This document shows positions 46,276 through 55,147 of a stretch of 64,000 nucleotides of DNA, one piece after another. A program made the position numbers and the translations under genes. Numbering within the stretch: position 1 is the first letter of the stretch; every line of letters starts with the position of its first letter. Below the pieces are notes generated by a model. It did not search any database and was not told the origin of the DNA. It was given only the letters and a program-made list of their open reading frames with translations. The DNA comes from Azospirillum oleiclasticum (lineage in GTDB: Bacteria > Pseudomonadota > Alphaproteobacteria > Azospirillales > Azospirillaceae), in the NCBI RefSeq assembly GCF_013423485.1, contig NZ_JABFFR010000011.1:1-64000 (forward strand). The letters are read 5' to 3'.

Positions 46276-47527
46276 GACGTTGCCCGAAACGGCCCCTCCG
46301 CCCCTTGACGGCGTGCTGGTGCTCGACCTGTCGCGGGTGCTCGCCGGCCCGCTGGCCGCGCAGACGCTGGGCGATCTCGGTGCCACCGTGGTCAAGATCG
46401 AGAATCCCGATGGCGGCGACGACACGCGCGGCTGGGGCCCCCCCTATTTCGGGGACGAGGCGGCCTATTATCTGGCCTTCAACCGCAACAAGCGGTCGGT
46501 CGCCGTCAACCTCAAATCCCCCGACGGGGTCGCCCTTGTCCGCCGGCTTGCCGAACGTGCCGACGTGCTGATCGAGAACCAGCGGCTGGGCACGCTGGAG
46601 CGCATGGGGCTGGGGGTGGAGGCGCTGCGGGCGCTCAACCCGCGGCTGATCTACGCCAGCGTGTCCGGCTACGGCCGCACCGGCCCGCGCGCGGCGGAGC
46701 CCGGCTACGACTTCGTCATCCAGGCCGAAAGCGGGCTGATGGCGATCACCGGCGAGCGCGACGGCGGGCCGCAGAAGGTCGGCCTGCCGATCAGCGACAT
46801 CATCACCGGCCTCACCCTCGGCCAGTCCATCCTGGCGGCCCTCTACGCCCGCGGGCGTGACGGGCTGGGCCAGCACATCGACATGGCGCTGCTGGAGGCG
46901 CAGATGGCGGTTCTGGGCAATGTCGGCCAGGGCGCCCTGATCACCGGGCGGGAGGCGGCGCGCTACGGCAACGCCCACCCCAACATCGTGCCTTACCGCG
47001 TCTTCCAGGCCGCCGACGGGCCCATCGTCATCGCCTGCGGCAACGAGCGTCAGTACCGGGCGCTGTGCGTCGGCGTGCTGGAGCGGCCGGACCTGGTGTC
47101 GGACGAGCGGTTCGTCACCAACGACCGCCGCGTGCGCAACCGGGATGTGCTGGAACCGCTGCTCGACGGGCTGCTGGCCGCCCGTCCGGCCGAGGACTGG
47201 CTGTTGCGGCTGCGGAAGCATGACATTCCGTCCGGTCGGCCGCGCGGCGTGCTGGAAGCGTTGACCGCGCCGGAAGCCGAGGCCCGGGGCGTGGTGCAGC
47301 GCGGAGACGGCCGGCCGCCGCTCTTGCGGAGCCCGCACCGTCTGTCCCGGACGCCGGTTCGCGAATCCGCGGAACCGCCGCGGCGGCTGGGTGCGGACAC
47401 CGCGGTGATTCTGGGGGACCTGTTGGGCCTGTCCGACGGCGAGCTCGAACGGCTGGCCGCCTGCGGTGCGATCCGCATCGACGAGGAAGTGCATCGGCAC
47501 GGTCAGACGCGCGCCGGATCGACCTGA
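46268..47527 (+). CDS. CaiB/BaiF family (type III) CoA transferase
   Basis: 419 aa. LDGVLVLDLSRVLAGPLAAQTLGDLGATVVKIENPDGGDDTRGWGPP is the family N-terminus, followed by NRNKRSVAVNLKSPDG, GYGRTGPRAAEPGYDFVIQAESGLM with the active-site Asp, and SDIITGLTLGQSILAAL. Moves CoA between a donor such as succinyl-CoA and the pathway acid. Substrate not predictable. Confidence 0.93.
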   Translation: MAETLPETAPPPLDGVLVLDLSRVLAGPLAAQTLGDLGATVVKIENPDGGDDTRGWGPPYFGDEAAYYLAFNRNKRSVAVNLKSPDGVALVRRLAERADVLIENQRLGTLERMGLGVEALRALNPRLIYASVSGYGRTGPRAAEPGYDFVIQAESGLMAITGERDGGPQKVGLPISDIITGLTLGQSILAALYARGRDGLGQHIDMALLEAQMAVLGNVGQGALITGREAARYGNAHPNIVPYRVFQAADGPIVIACGNERQYRALCVGVLERPDLVSDERFVTNDRRVRNRDVLEPLLDGLLAARPAEDWLLRLRKHDIPSGRPRGVLEALTAPEAEARGVVQRGDGRPPLLRSPHRLSRTPVRESAEPPRRLGADTAVILGDLLGLSDGELERLAACGAIRIDEEVHRHGQTRAGST

Positions 47528-48250
47528 TCAGCGCCGGATCAGCCGGATGGCGGGCATGATGTCCGAGTAGTCCTGCGAGCGCTCGAAGGCGCTGCGCAGG
47601 TTCATGCGCGCGATCTCGATGTGCTCCATCGCCACCGCCTGCGCCCGCGCACCCTCCCGCTTCTCGATCGCCTGCAGGATGACGTGGTGCTGATAGTGGG
47701 TGATCTGGAGCCATCGCCGGCCGTCGCCGGTCGAGGTGTGCATGGGCAGCGTGGCGCTGGCCGACGCGAAGGGCAGGCGGTCGTTCACCTCGATCGCGCG
47801 GGCCAGGGCGTCGTTGCCGGCGAACTCGATGATCAGCTTGTGGAAGCGGTCGTTCATATCGACGTAATCGGCGTAGCCGTCGATGGTCAGTTCCGGCTCC
47901 GCCAGCGCCTTGTCGCCTTGGGCCAAGCAGTCGTGCAGCTCGTCGGACATCGGGCGGGTCATTCCGATCTCGGCGAGAAGCCGCGCCGCCGTGCCTTCGA
48001 GCACGCCACGCACGACGATCGCGTCGTCCAGCTCCTTGCGGGTGAAGCTGCGCATGACGTAGCCGCCGCTGGGCGATGATTCGACCAGCCCCTCCTGCTC
48101 CAGCGTCGCGAAGGCCAGCCGCACCGGCGTGCGGGAGGCGCCCAGCCGCTCGGCGATGGGGATTTCCGCAAGCCGCTCGCCCGGCGCGAACTCCCCCTTC
48201 AGGATGAGATCGCGCAGCTGCACGAGAATCCGGGACTGTTGAGACCGCAT
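47528..48250 (-). CDS. GntR-family regulator (FCD domain)
   Basis: 240 aa. Winged helix SRILVQLRDLILKGEFAPGERLAEIPIAERLGASRTPVRLAFATLEQEGLV, then an all-helical FCD effector domain (VLEGTAARLLAE; DMNDRFHKLIIEFAGN; TLPMHTSTGDGRRWLQITHYQHHVILQAIEKR) with the metal-binding Asp/His pattern. ATG 48250 with GGAG upstream; in-frame codons to 48328 are rejected. Divergent from the Rieske gene; the likely operators are the CTGCATGC sites in between. Confidence 0.93.
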   Translation of the reverse strand: MRSQQSRILVQLRDLILKGEFAPGERLAEIPIAERLGASRTPVRLAFATLEQEGLVESSPSGGYVMRSFTRKELDDAIVVRGVLEGTAARLLAEIGMTRPMSDELHDCLAQGDKALAEPELTIDGYADYVDMNDRFHKLIIEFAGNDALARAIEVNDRLPFASASATLPMHTSTGDGRRWLQITHYQHHVILQAIEKREGARAQAVAMEHIEIARMNLRSAFERSQDYSDIMPAIRLIRR

Positions 48251-48322
48251 GACGCTCCACCTGGGGCCTTTTTTGCGATCACAGTAGCGCATTCCACCGC
48301 GGTTGCCACCGTGATAATCACG

Positions 48323-48522
48323 CTGCATGCAATTGGGTCACGATGACCGATGCTTAGGTATGCAAACCATCCCGAAACCCTGCCGGCAAATCACATAGAT
48401 CGCTGAAATCCCGAATGATTTTGGAAGGGCGCTTGGTTCCGGCCACGGCCCGGCGTTGGTTTTCATCGACCGGCCCGCCATTCCCCGTTGACACTGCATG
48501 CAATGCGTGGAACTCTGCATGC
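48323..48522. promoter_or_regulatory. Three CTGCATGC operator candidates in the GntR-Rieske gap
   Basis: CTGCATGCAAT occurs exactly at 48323-48333 and 48494-48504, and CTGCATGC again at 48515-48522. The core GCATGC is palindromic, as expected for a dimeric GntR/FCD repressor. The second copy fills the spacer of a promoter with a perfect -35. Nothing else is seen in 48251-48586. Confidence 0.65.
48488..48516 (+). promoter_or_regulatory. Promoter of the Rieske/GS/ABC operon
   Basis: TTGACA (48488-48493) is consensus; 17 nt later AACTCT (48511-48516) is a weak -10. The spacer contains an operator candidate, consistent with repression relieved by substrate. Confidence 0.55.
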
Positions 48523-48586
48523 CGCAGCGTCGAGCGCAGACAACCCGGCCCCAAGGGCCGTCCGCCGCAGGTTTCGGGAGACCGCC

Positions 48587-49906
48587 GTGATCAGTCAGAA
48601 GCAGAACGACCTCTACACCCGTGTCGGACCCGGCACGCCCTGCGGCACGCTCCTGCGGCGGTACTGGCAGCCGGTGGCCCTGGTCGATGAGTTCGCGGGC
48701 AAGCGCCAGGTGAAGGCGGTGCGGCTTCTTGGCGAGAACTTCGTTCTCTTCCGGGACGCGGCCGGACGTTACGGCATGCTCGACCGCGATTGCCCGCACC
48801 GCAACGCCGACCTGTCCTTCGGCCGGCTGGAGCATGGTGGGCTGCGCTGCCCGTTCCACGGCTGGCTGTTCGACGCCGACGGCAACTGCCTGGAAACCCC
48901 GGCGGAGCCGGTCGGCAGCACGCTGTGCAAGAAGGTGCGGCAGAAGGCCTACCCCACCGAGGTCCGCTCCGGCGTCGTCTTCGCCTACATCGGGCCGGGC
49001 ACGCCGCCGGCCTTCCCGGAGCTGGACTGCTTCGCCGCACCGGACTCCCACACCTTCGCCTTCAAGGGGCTGTGGGAGTGCAACTGGCTCCAGTCGCTGG
49101 AGGTCGGCATGGACCCCGCGCACGCCTCGTTCCTGCACCGCTTCTTCGAGGACGAGGACCCGGAGGCCAGCTACGGCAAGCAGTTCCGCTCGACCACCTT
49201 CGACACCGACCTGCCGATCACCCGCGTGCTGCGCGAGTACGACCGGCCGGAGATCGGCGTCACCCCGGTGGACCACGGGCTGCGCCTGACCACCCTGCGC
49301 CGCATCGACGAGGCGCAGACCCATGTGCGCGTCACCAACATCGTCTTCCCGCAGGCCTTCGTGATCCCCATGAGCCCGGAGGTGACGATCTCGCAGTGGC
49401 ATGTGCCGGTGGATGACCACAACAATTTCTGGTTCACCATCTTCACCAGCTTCACCGGCCCCATCGACAAGGCGACGATGCGCGAGCAGCGCCTCGCCAC
49501 CTACCCGGAGCCGGATTACCGCCCGATCCGCAACCGCTCCAACAGCTGGGGCTACGACCCGGACGAGCAGAAGGCCGCGACCTTCCTGGGCATGGGGTTC
49601 GACATCAACATCCACGACCAGTGGGCCTGTGAATCGCAGGGTCCGATCCAGGACCGCACCCGCGAGCATCTCGGCACCAGCGACAAGGGCATCATCGCCT
49701 ACCGCCGCATGCTGTCCCGCGAGCTGGAGCGGGTGGAGAAGGGCGAACGGCCGCTGATGTGCCTCACCCCGGAGGAGGCACCCGCGATGCGCGGCCCGGT
49801 CAGCTACGACGGTGTCGACCGCTCCGGCGACGTCGAGCGCTACTGGCGCGAGGGCGATGCCAAGCGCCGCGCCGACGCCCCCTGGGGCGGCAAGGTCGAG
49901 GCGTGA
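48587..49906 (+). CDS. Rieske non-haem iron aromatic oxygenase, alpha subunit
   Basis: 439 aa. Rieske [2Fe-2S] ligands C69, H71, C88 and H91 (CPHRNADLS; CPFHGW). The catalytic iron site is D176-P-A-H179 with H184 (NWLQSLEVGMDPAHASFLHR). The layout is of the VanA/phenoxybenzoate/dicamba-demethylase branch of single-component oxygenases. GTG 48587 has GGGAG 6 nt upstream; an in-frame TTG at 48488 is really the -35 element. The ferredoxin and reductase encoded downstream are its likely electron chain. Confidence 0.92.
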   Translation: MISQKQNDLYTRVGPGTPCGTLLRRYWQPVALVDEFAGKRQVKAVRLLGENFVLFRDAAGRYGMLDRDCPHRNADLSFGRLEHGGLRCPFHGWLFDADGNCLETPAEPVGSTLCKKVRQKAYPTEVRSGVVFAYIGPGTPPAFPELDCFAAPDSHTFAFKGLWECNWLQSLEVGMDPAHASFLHRFFEDEDPEASYGKQFRSTTFDTDLPITRVLREYDRPEIGVTPVDHGLRLTTLRRIDEAQTHVRVTNIVFPQAFVIPMSPEVTISQWHVPVDDHNNFWFTIFTSFTGPIDKATMREQRLATYPEPDYRPIRNRSNSWGYDPDEQKAATFLGMGFDINIHDQWACESQGPIQDRTREHLGTSDKGIIAYRRMLSRELERVEKGERPLMCLTPEEAPAMRGPVSYDGVDRSGDVERYWREGDAKRRADAPWGGKVEA

Positions 49907-49908
49907 CC

Positions 49909-51345
49909 ATGGCCGATCCGGTTGACCGTCCCGGCCCGTGGAGCGCGGAGCAGGAACAGGCGGCGCTGCGGCTGGTCGCGGAGATCGACGCCGGCCGCAT
50001 CGAGGTCGTCCGCTTCCTTTTCGCCGACCAGCATGGCGTGCTCCGGGGCAAGGCGCTCGTCGGCGCCGCTGCGTCCAAGGCCCTCCGGCGCGGCGTCAGC
50101 CTGACGACCACGCTGATCGCCAAGGACACCTCGCACCGCACCGTCTTCCCTGTCTTCACCACGGGCGGCGGTTTCGACATGCCGCAGATGCAGGGCGCCT
50201 CCGACCTGCTGCTGGTGCCGGACCCGTCCACTTGGCGGGCGCTGCCCTGGGCGCCGAACAACGCCTGGATTCTGTGCGACCTGCACTTCCCCGACGGCAC
50301 GCCGGTATCCTTCTGCTCGCGGCGGGTGGCGCGCCGGGCGCTCGGGGGCCTCGCCGCCGAGGGGGTGTCGCTCACCGCCGGACTGGAGGTGGAATTCCAC
50401 CTGTTCCGCGTTCCCGACCGCAACATCCGGCCCGACCAGTCGGGACAGCCGGGCATGCCGCCGGAGTTCGGCCTGCTGTCCACCGGCGCCCAATATCTGA
50501 CCGAAGTCACCTACGACGCGGTCGAGCCGGTGATGGAGATCTTCCGCCGGCAGCTGCTCGCCCTCGGGCTGCCCCTGGCGTCGATGGAGGTGGAGTTCGG
50601 GCCGAGCCAGTTCGAGTTCACCTTCGCCCCGACCCAGGGCATCGACACCGCCGACAACATGGTGCTGTTCCGCACGGCGATGAAGGAGATCGCCCGGCGC
50701 CACGGGTTGCACGCCACCTTCATGTGCCGGCCCCGGATGCCCAACGCCGCGTCCAGCGGCTGGCACCTGCACCAGTCGCTGACCGGGCCGGACGGCCGCA
50801 ACCTGTTCGTTCCGGAGGCGGGGGAGGGCGACCTGTCGGCCATCGGCCGCCACTATCTGGCCGGGCTGCTGGCGCACGCGCCGGGTGCCGCGGTGATGGC
50901 CGCCCCCACCATCAACGCCTACAAGCGCTACCGCGCCTATTCGCTGGCGCCCGATCGCGTGGTGTGGGCGCGCGACAACCGGGGCGCCATGATCCGCATG
51001 ATCGGCGGGGCAGGGGACCCGGCCACCCGGCTGGAGAACCGCGTCGGCGAGCCGGCGGCCAACCCGTACCTGTATCTGGCGTCGCAGGCGGTCTCCGGCC
51101 TGGACGGGCTTCGGCGGCGGCTCGATCCCGGTCCGGCCGCCGATGTTCCCTACGAGGCGCCGGGCCCCGTCCTGCCGCGCACGCTGGGGGAGGCGGTCGC
51201 CGCGCTGCGCGCCGATCCCGTACTGGCCGAGGGCTTCGGCGAGGGGTTCGTCGATTACTACGCGCGCATCAAGGAGGCGGAAATCCGCCGCTTCGAATCC
51301 GAGGTGTCGGAGTGGGAGCACCGCGAATATTTCGATCTCTTCTGA
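49909..51345 (+). CDS. Glutamine-synthetase-like ligase (gamma-glutamylation type)
   Basis: 478 aa. The beta-grasp N-terminus has RFLFADQHGVLRGKAL. The catalytic domain has AGLEVEFHLF, SMEVEFGPSQFEFTF, SSGWHLHQSL, TINAYKRYRAYSLAP and a late RLENRVGEPAANPYLYLA. Members outside nitrogen assimilation (PuuA, IpuC, aniline-pathway TdnQ/AtdA1) attach glutamate to amines. Its position between a Rieske oxygenase and its ferredoxin points to activation of an amine or aniline-like substrate, inferred from context. It begins 2 nt after the oxygenase stop. Confidence 0.88.
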   Translation: MADPVDRPGPWSAEQEQAALRLVAEIDAGRIEVVRFLFADQHGVLRGKALVGAAASKALRRGVSLTTTLIAKDTSHRTVFPVFTTGGGFDMPQMQGASDLLLVPDPSTWRALPWAPNNAWILCDLHFPDGTPVSFCSRRVARRALGGLAAEGVSLTAGLEVEFHLFRVPDRNIRPDQSGQPGMPPEFGLLSTGAQYLTEVTYDAVEPVMEIFRRQLLALGLPLASMEVEFGPSQFEFTFAPTQGIDTADNMVLFRTAMKEIARRHGLHATFMCRPRMPNAASSGWHLHQSLTGPDGRNLFVPEAGEGDLSAIGRHYLAGLLAHAPGAAVMAAPTINAYKRYRAYSLAPDRVVWARDNRGAMIRMIGGAGDPATRLENRVGEPAANPYLYLASQAVSGLDGLRRRLDPGPAADVPYEAPGPVLPRTLGEAVAALRADPVLAEGFGEGFVDYYARIKEAEIRRFESEVSEWEHREYFDLF

Positions 51346-51383
51346 CCGCCCGCCACTCACCAGACCACAAGGACGCCTCTTCC

Positions 51384-51707
51384 ATGACGGACGTGACATT
51401 CATTCTGCGGGACGGATCGAGGGAGGTCGTCGACATCGCCGAGGGCATGTCGGTCATGCAGGGCGCGATCCTCAACGACGTCAGGGGCATCGACGGCGAG
51501 TGCGGCGGCTGCCTGTCCTGCGCCACCTGCCATGTCTACGTGGAATCGCTGGAGGCCGGGGAGCTGCCGCCGATGGGCGAGGACGAGAACGGGCTGCTCG
51601 ACGGCGTCGCGGCGGAGCGGCGGCCCAACAGCCGGCTGGGCTGCCAGCTTCTGGCCGCGCCGGGCCTGAAGGGTCTGGTGGTCCGTGTTCCCGAGCGGCA
51701 GGTCTGA
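51384..51707 (+). CDS. [2Fe-2S] ferredoxin, adrenodoxin/putidaredoxin type
   Basis: 107 aa. Cluster ligands C40, C46, C49 and C87 (ECGGCLSCATCHVY; RLGCQLL); C43 is extra. Passes electrons from the FAD reductase encoded 3 nt downstream to the Rieske oxygenase. An acidic patch GEDENGLLDG fits partner docking. Confidence 0.93.
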   Translation: MTDVTFILRDGSREVVDIAEGMSVMQGAILNDVRGIDGECGGCLSCATCHVYVESLEAGELPPMGEDENGLLDGVAAERRPNSRLGCQLLAAPGLKGLVVRVPERQV

Positions 51708-51710
51708 GCG

Positions 51711-52955
51711 ATGACCGGGCGGCTGGTCGTCGTCGGCGCCTCCTACGCGGGAACGCAGCTCGCCTTCTCCGCCCGCGACCACGGCTTCGCCGGTGAGGTC
51801 GTGATGCTGGGGGAGGAGGCGCGGATGCCCTACCAGCGTCCGCCCCTGTCGAAGGCGTATCTGCAGGGAAAGATGGCGCCGCCCGCGATGCTGCTGCGCG
51901 CGGAGGCGGCGTTCCGGCGGGCCGCCATCGAGCTGCGGCTGGGCGAGCGGGCGGTCGCCATCAACCGCGCCGCGCGGGAGGTCGTGCTGGCCGACGGCCG
52001 CCGTCTCGCATACACCAAATTGGCGCTGACGACGGGCGCGCGGGTGCGCCGGCTGTCCGTGTCCGGCCAGAATCTGGCCGGCATCCATCACCTGCGGGAT
52101 ATGGGCGATGCCGACGCCCTGGCAGCCGCGGCGGCGACGGCGCGCCGGGCGGTGGTGATCGGCGGCGGCTTCATCGGGCTGGAGGTGGCCGCCTCCCTGC
52201 GCACCCTCGGGCTCGAGGTCGTGGTGGTCGAGCCGCTCGACCGGCTGCTGAAGCGCTGCTTCCCGCCCCTGCTGTCGGACTGGACGCTGGCGCTCCACCG
52301 GCGGCACGGCGTCGATGTGCGGCTCGGCGCCACGGTGGCCGCCATCCTGGGCGACGCCGGGCGGGTGTGCGGCGTACATCTCGGCAGCGGGGACGAGATC
52401 GCCGGCGACCTCGTCGTCGTCGGGGTGGGGGTGGACGCGAACGACGAGCTGGCGCGCGACGCGGGCTTGCGCACCGACCGCGGCATCGTCGTCGACGCGC
52501 ACGGCATGACCAGCGACCCGTCCATCGCCGCCGCGGGCGACTGCACGGCGCGTCTCGACCTGGAAGGGTCGCAGCCGGGTGGCGGACTGATCCGCATCCA
52601 ATCGGTGCAGAACGCCACGGAGCAGGCACGCGCCGCCGGCGCCACCCTCGCCGGGACCCCGACCCTGCATCTCGTCCAGCCCTGGTTCTGGTCCGACCAG
52701 TACGACGCCAAGTTCCAGATGGTGGGGCATGGCAGCCCGGATGACGAGATCGTTCTGCGCGGCGACCCGGAAAGCGGGAAGTTCTCGCTCTTCCACTTCC
52801 GCGACAGGCGCCTCGTGGCGGTCGATTCCGTCGGAGCGATCCGGGACCACATGACCGCGCGCAAGCTCCTGGCGCATGGCACGGAGCTTGCTGCGCATCA
52901 GGCCGGCGACGCCGGGATCGACCTTGAGAGTTTCTGCCGCGCCGCGTCCCGCTAG
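51711..52955 (+). CDS. FAD-dependent ferredoxin reductase
   Basis: 414 aa. FAD site RLVVVGASYAGTQLAFSARD, then YQRPPLSKAYLQG typical of oxygenase-linked reductases. NAD-binding AVVIGGGFIGLEVAASLRTLG near residue 145, and a second FAD motif (SIAAAGDCTAR). Belongs to the putidaredoxin-reductase/DdmA class. Completes a three-part oxygenase system with 48587 and 51384. Confidence 0.94.
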   Translation: MTGRLVVVGASYAGTQLAFSARDHGFAGEVVMLGEEARMPYQRPPLSKAYLQGKMAPPAMLLRAEAAFRRAAIELRLGERAVAINRAAREVVLADGRRLAYTKLALTTGARVRRLSVSGQNLAGIHHLRDMGDADALAAAAATARRAVVIGGGFIGLEVAASLRTLGLEVVVVEPLDRLLKRCFPPLLSDWTLALHRRHGVDVRLGATVAAILGDAGRVCGVHLGSGDEIAGDLVVVGVGVDANDELARDAGLRTDRGIVVDAHGMTSDPSIAAAGDCTARLDLEGSQPGGGLIRIQSVQNATEQARAAGATLAGTPTLHLVQPWFWSDQYDAKFQMVGHGSPDDEIVLRGDPESGKFSLFHFRDRRLVAVDSVGAIRDHMTARKLLAHGTELAAHQAGDAGIDLESFCRAASR

Positions 52956-53050
52956 GGGGCGACCCTGCGGGGGGCGGCACCGACCGCGGCCTTTCGAACG
53001 AACAAAGCCCGCGTCCATCCCGGATCGGAGCGAAACAGGAGAGGGTGTCT

Positions 53051-54226
53051 ATGGGACGTTCAGCGCGCATCGTCGCCGCGGCCTTCGTCGCGTTCGGCGT
53101 GTCATCGGCGGCGTGGGCCGACGAGAAGCCCGTGAAGATCGGCGTCATCGCCTCCTATTCCGGCCCCTACGCGGATTACGGGCGGCAGTTCGACACCGGC
53201 ATCGCCCTGTACCTGAAGGAGCATGACGGCAAGCTGGCCGGGCGGCCGGTGGAGATCGTGCGCAAGGACGCGCCGGGCGCCGCCCCCGATCTCGCCAAAC
53301 GGCTGGCCCAGGAGCTGGTCGTCAAGGACAAGGTGAACGTCTTCGCCGGGCTCGATTTCAGCCCGAACGCCTTCGCGGTGGGCGCCATCGCCAAGGAGGC
53401 GAAGATCCCCGCCATCGTGATGAACGCCTCGTCGTCGGCCATCACCACCAACTCGCCCTATGTGGCGCGGGTGTCCTTCACGGTCGAGCAGGTGTCCGAC
53501 CCGATGGCGCGCTGGGCGGCCAAGCAGGGCATCAAGAAGGTCTACACGGTGGTCGCCGACTACGGCCCCGGCAAGGATTCCGAGACCGCCTTCGAGAAGG
53601 CCTTCGTGGCCGCCGGCGGGACCATCGTGGGCAAGGTGCGCACGCCGCTGTCCAACCCCGACTTCTCCGCCTATGTCCAGCGCATCAAGGACGAGAAGCC
53701 GGAAGCCGTCTTCTTCTTCTTCCCCTCCGGCGTCCTGCCGCCGGCCTTCCTGAAGACCGCGGCGGAGCGCGGGTTGCAGGAGGCGGGCATCAAGCTCATC
53801 GCCACCGGCGAGGCGACCGACGACAGCTATCTGGCGGCGACCGGCGACGTGGCGCTGGGGCTGATCACCAGCCACCACTATTCGCGGGTGCACGAGTCGG
53901 AGAAGAACAAGGCGTTCTTCGCCGCGGCCAAGGCGCTGGCCGGCAACGATCTGGTGCCGAGCTACTTCGCGGTGGCCGCCTATGACGGGATGGCGGCGCT
54001 GGATCTGGCGCTGCGCAAGACCGGCGGCGACCTGGACGGCGCGAAGATCATGGAGGCGCTGAAGGGCCTGGCGTTCGAGAGCCCGCGCGGCCCCATCGAG
54101 ATCGACGCCGAGACGCGCGACATCGTCCAGACCGTCTACATCCGCCGCACCGAGCGGGTGAACGGCGAGCTGGCGAATGTGGAGTTCGACCGCTTCGACC
54201 GCGTCCGCGATCCGGGCAAGCCGTAA
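53051..54226 (+). CDS. ABC transporter substrate-binding protein, branched-chain amino acid/amide type
   Basis: 391 aa with signal peptide (RIVAAAFVAFGVSSAAWA). Type I periplasmic fold: EKPVKIGVIASYSGPYADYG, VFAGLDFSPNAFAVGAIAKEAKIP, KVYTVVADYGPGKDSETAFEKAF. ATG 53051 is chosen because the AGGAGAGGG ribosome site overlaps the alternative GTG at 53045. Ligand probably the aromatic or amine substrate of the Rieske pathway. Confidence 0.92.
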   Translation: MGRSARIVAAAFVAFGVSSAAWADEKPVKIGVIASYSGPYADYGRQFDTGIALYLKEHDGKLAGRPVEIVRKDAPGAAPDLAKRLAQELVVKDKVNVFAGLDFSPNAFAVGAIAKEAKIPAIVMNASSSAITTNSPYVARVSFTVEQVSDPMARWAAKQGIKKVYTVVADYGPGKDSETAFEKAFVAAGGTIVGKVRTPLSNPDFSAYVQRIKDEKPEAVFFFFPSGVLPPAFLKTAAERGLQEAGIKLIATGEATDDSYLAATGDVALGLITSHHYSRVHESEKNKAFFAAAKALAGNDLVPSYFAVAAYDGMAALDLALRKTGGDLDGAKIMEALKGLAFESPRGPIEIDAETRDIVQTVYIRRTERVNGELANVEFDRFDRVRDPGKP

Positions 54227-54292
54227 CCGCCGTTCCGGCGGGCGGGGGCGCCTTGCGCGCCTCTCCCCGCGGCACGGGTCAACAGGTGCGCC

Positions 54293-55147
54293 ATGACCAT
54301 CCTTTTCGACGGCATCGCCTCGGGCATGCTGCTGTTCCTGATCAGCTCGGGGCTTTCGGTGACGCTCGGGCTGATGGGCATCATCAACCTTGCGCACGGC
54401 GCCTTCGCGATGCTCGGCGGCTATGTCTGCGTCGTGGCGCTCGACCGGTACGGCATCCCCTTTCCGGTGGCCGTGCTGATGGCGACGCTGTCGGCGGCGG
54501 CGGCCGGCGTGGCGCTCGAACGGCTGGTCTACCGGCGCCTCTACGGTGCCGGCCAGCTCGATCAGGTGCTGTTCTCGATCGGGCTGATCTTCGTCTCCAT
54601 GGCGCTCGCGCGCTGGCTGTTCGGTCCCCAGCCGCAGCCGATCCGGCTGCCCGGCTGGCTGCAGGGCCAGGTCCAGCTTCCCTGGATCGAGATCGGGGTG
54701 TACCGGGCCTTTCTAATCGTGTTGGGCCTGGTGGTCGCCGTCACGCTGCACCGCGCGGTCGGCGTCACGCGCTTCGGCGCCCGGCTGCGCGCGGCGGTCG
54801 ACCGGCCGGCGGTGGCGCGCGGGCTGGGCATCGACGTCGACCGGGTGTTCGTCGTCGCCTTCGCCATTGGCTCGGCGCTGGCCGGTCTGGGCGGGGCCGT
54901 GGGGGTGGAACTGCTGGGCCTCGATCCCAGCTTCCCGCTCCGCTACCTCGTCTATTTCCTGATCGTCGTGGTGGTCGGCGGTTCCGGGAGCTTCGAGGGG
55001 TCGCTGGTGGCGTCGGTGCTGATCGGCATCTTCGACGTCGCCGGAAAATACTACGTCCCTCAGGTCGGCTCCTTCATCATCTACACGGTCATGGTGGTGA
55101 TGCTGATCGTCCGGCCGCAGGGCCTGTTCGGGAGGCCGTCGCCATGA
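54293..55147 (+). CDS. ABC transporter permease, LivH type
   Basis: 284 aa, about eight helices: ILFDGIASGMLLFLISSGLSVTLGLMGIINLAHGAFAMLGGYV is the LivH N-terminus, and GVTRFGARLRAAVDRPAVARGLGID is the loop that meets the ATPase. Stop overlaps the LivM start. Confidence 0.94.
   Translation: MTILFDGIASGMLLFLISSGLSVTLGLMGIINLAHGAFAMLGGYVCVVALDRYGIPFPVAVLMATLSAAAAGVALERLVYRRLYGAGQLDQVLFSIGLIFVSMALARWLFGPQPQPIRLPGWLQGQVQLPWIEIGVYRAFLIVLGLVVAVTLHRAVGVTRFGARLRAAVDRPAVARGLGIDVDRVFVVAFAIGSALAGLGGAVGVELLGLDPSFPLRYLVYFLIVVVVGGSGSFEGSLVASVLIGIFDVAGKYYVPQVGSFIIYTVMVVMLIVRPQGLFGRPSP

Noticed and set aside
48488-48586. TTG at 48488 as start of the Rieske oxygenase
   Set aside because: The extra residues are unlike the family, and this TTGACA is a consensus -35. 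GTG 48587 has a proper ribosome site.
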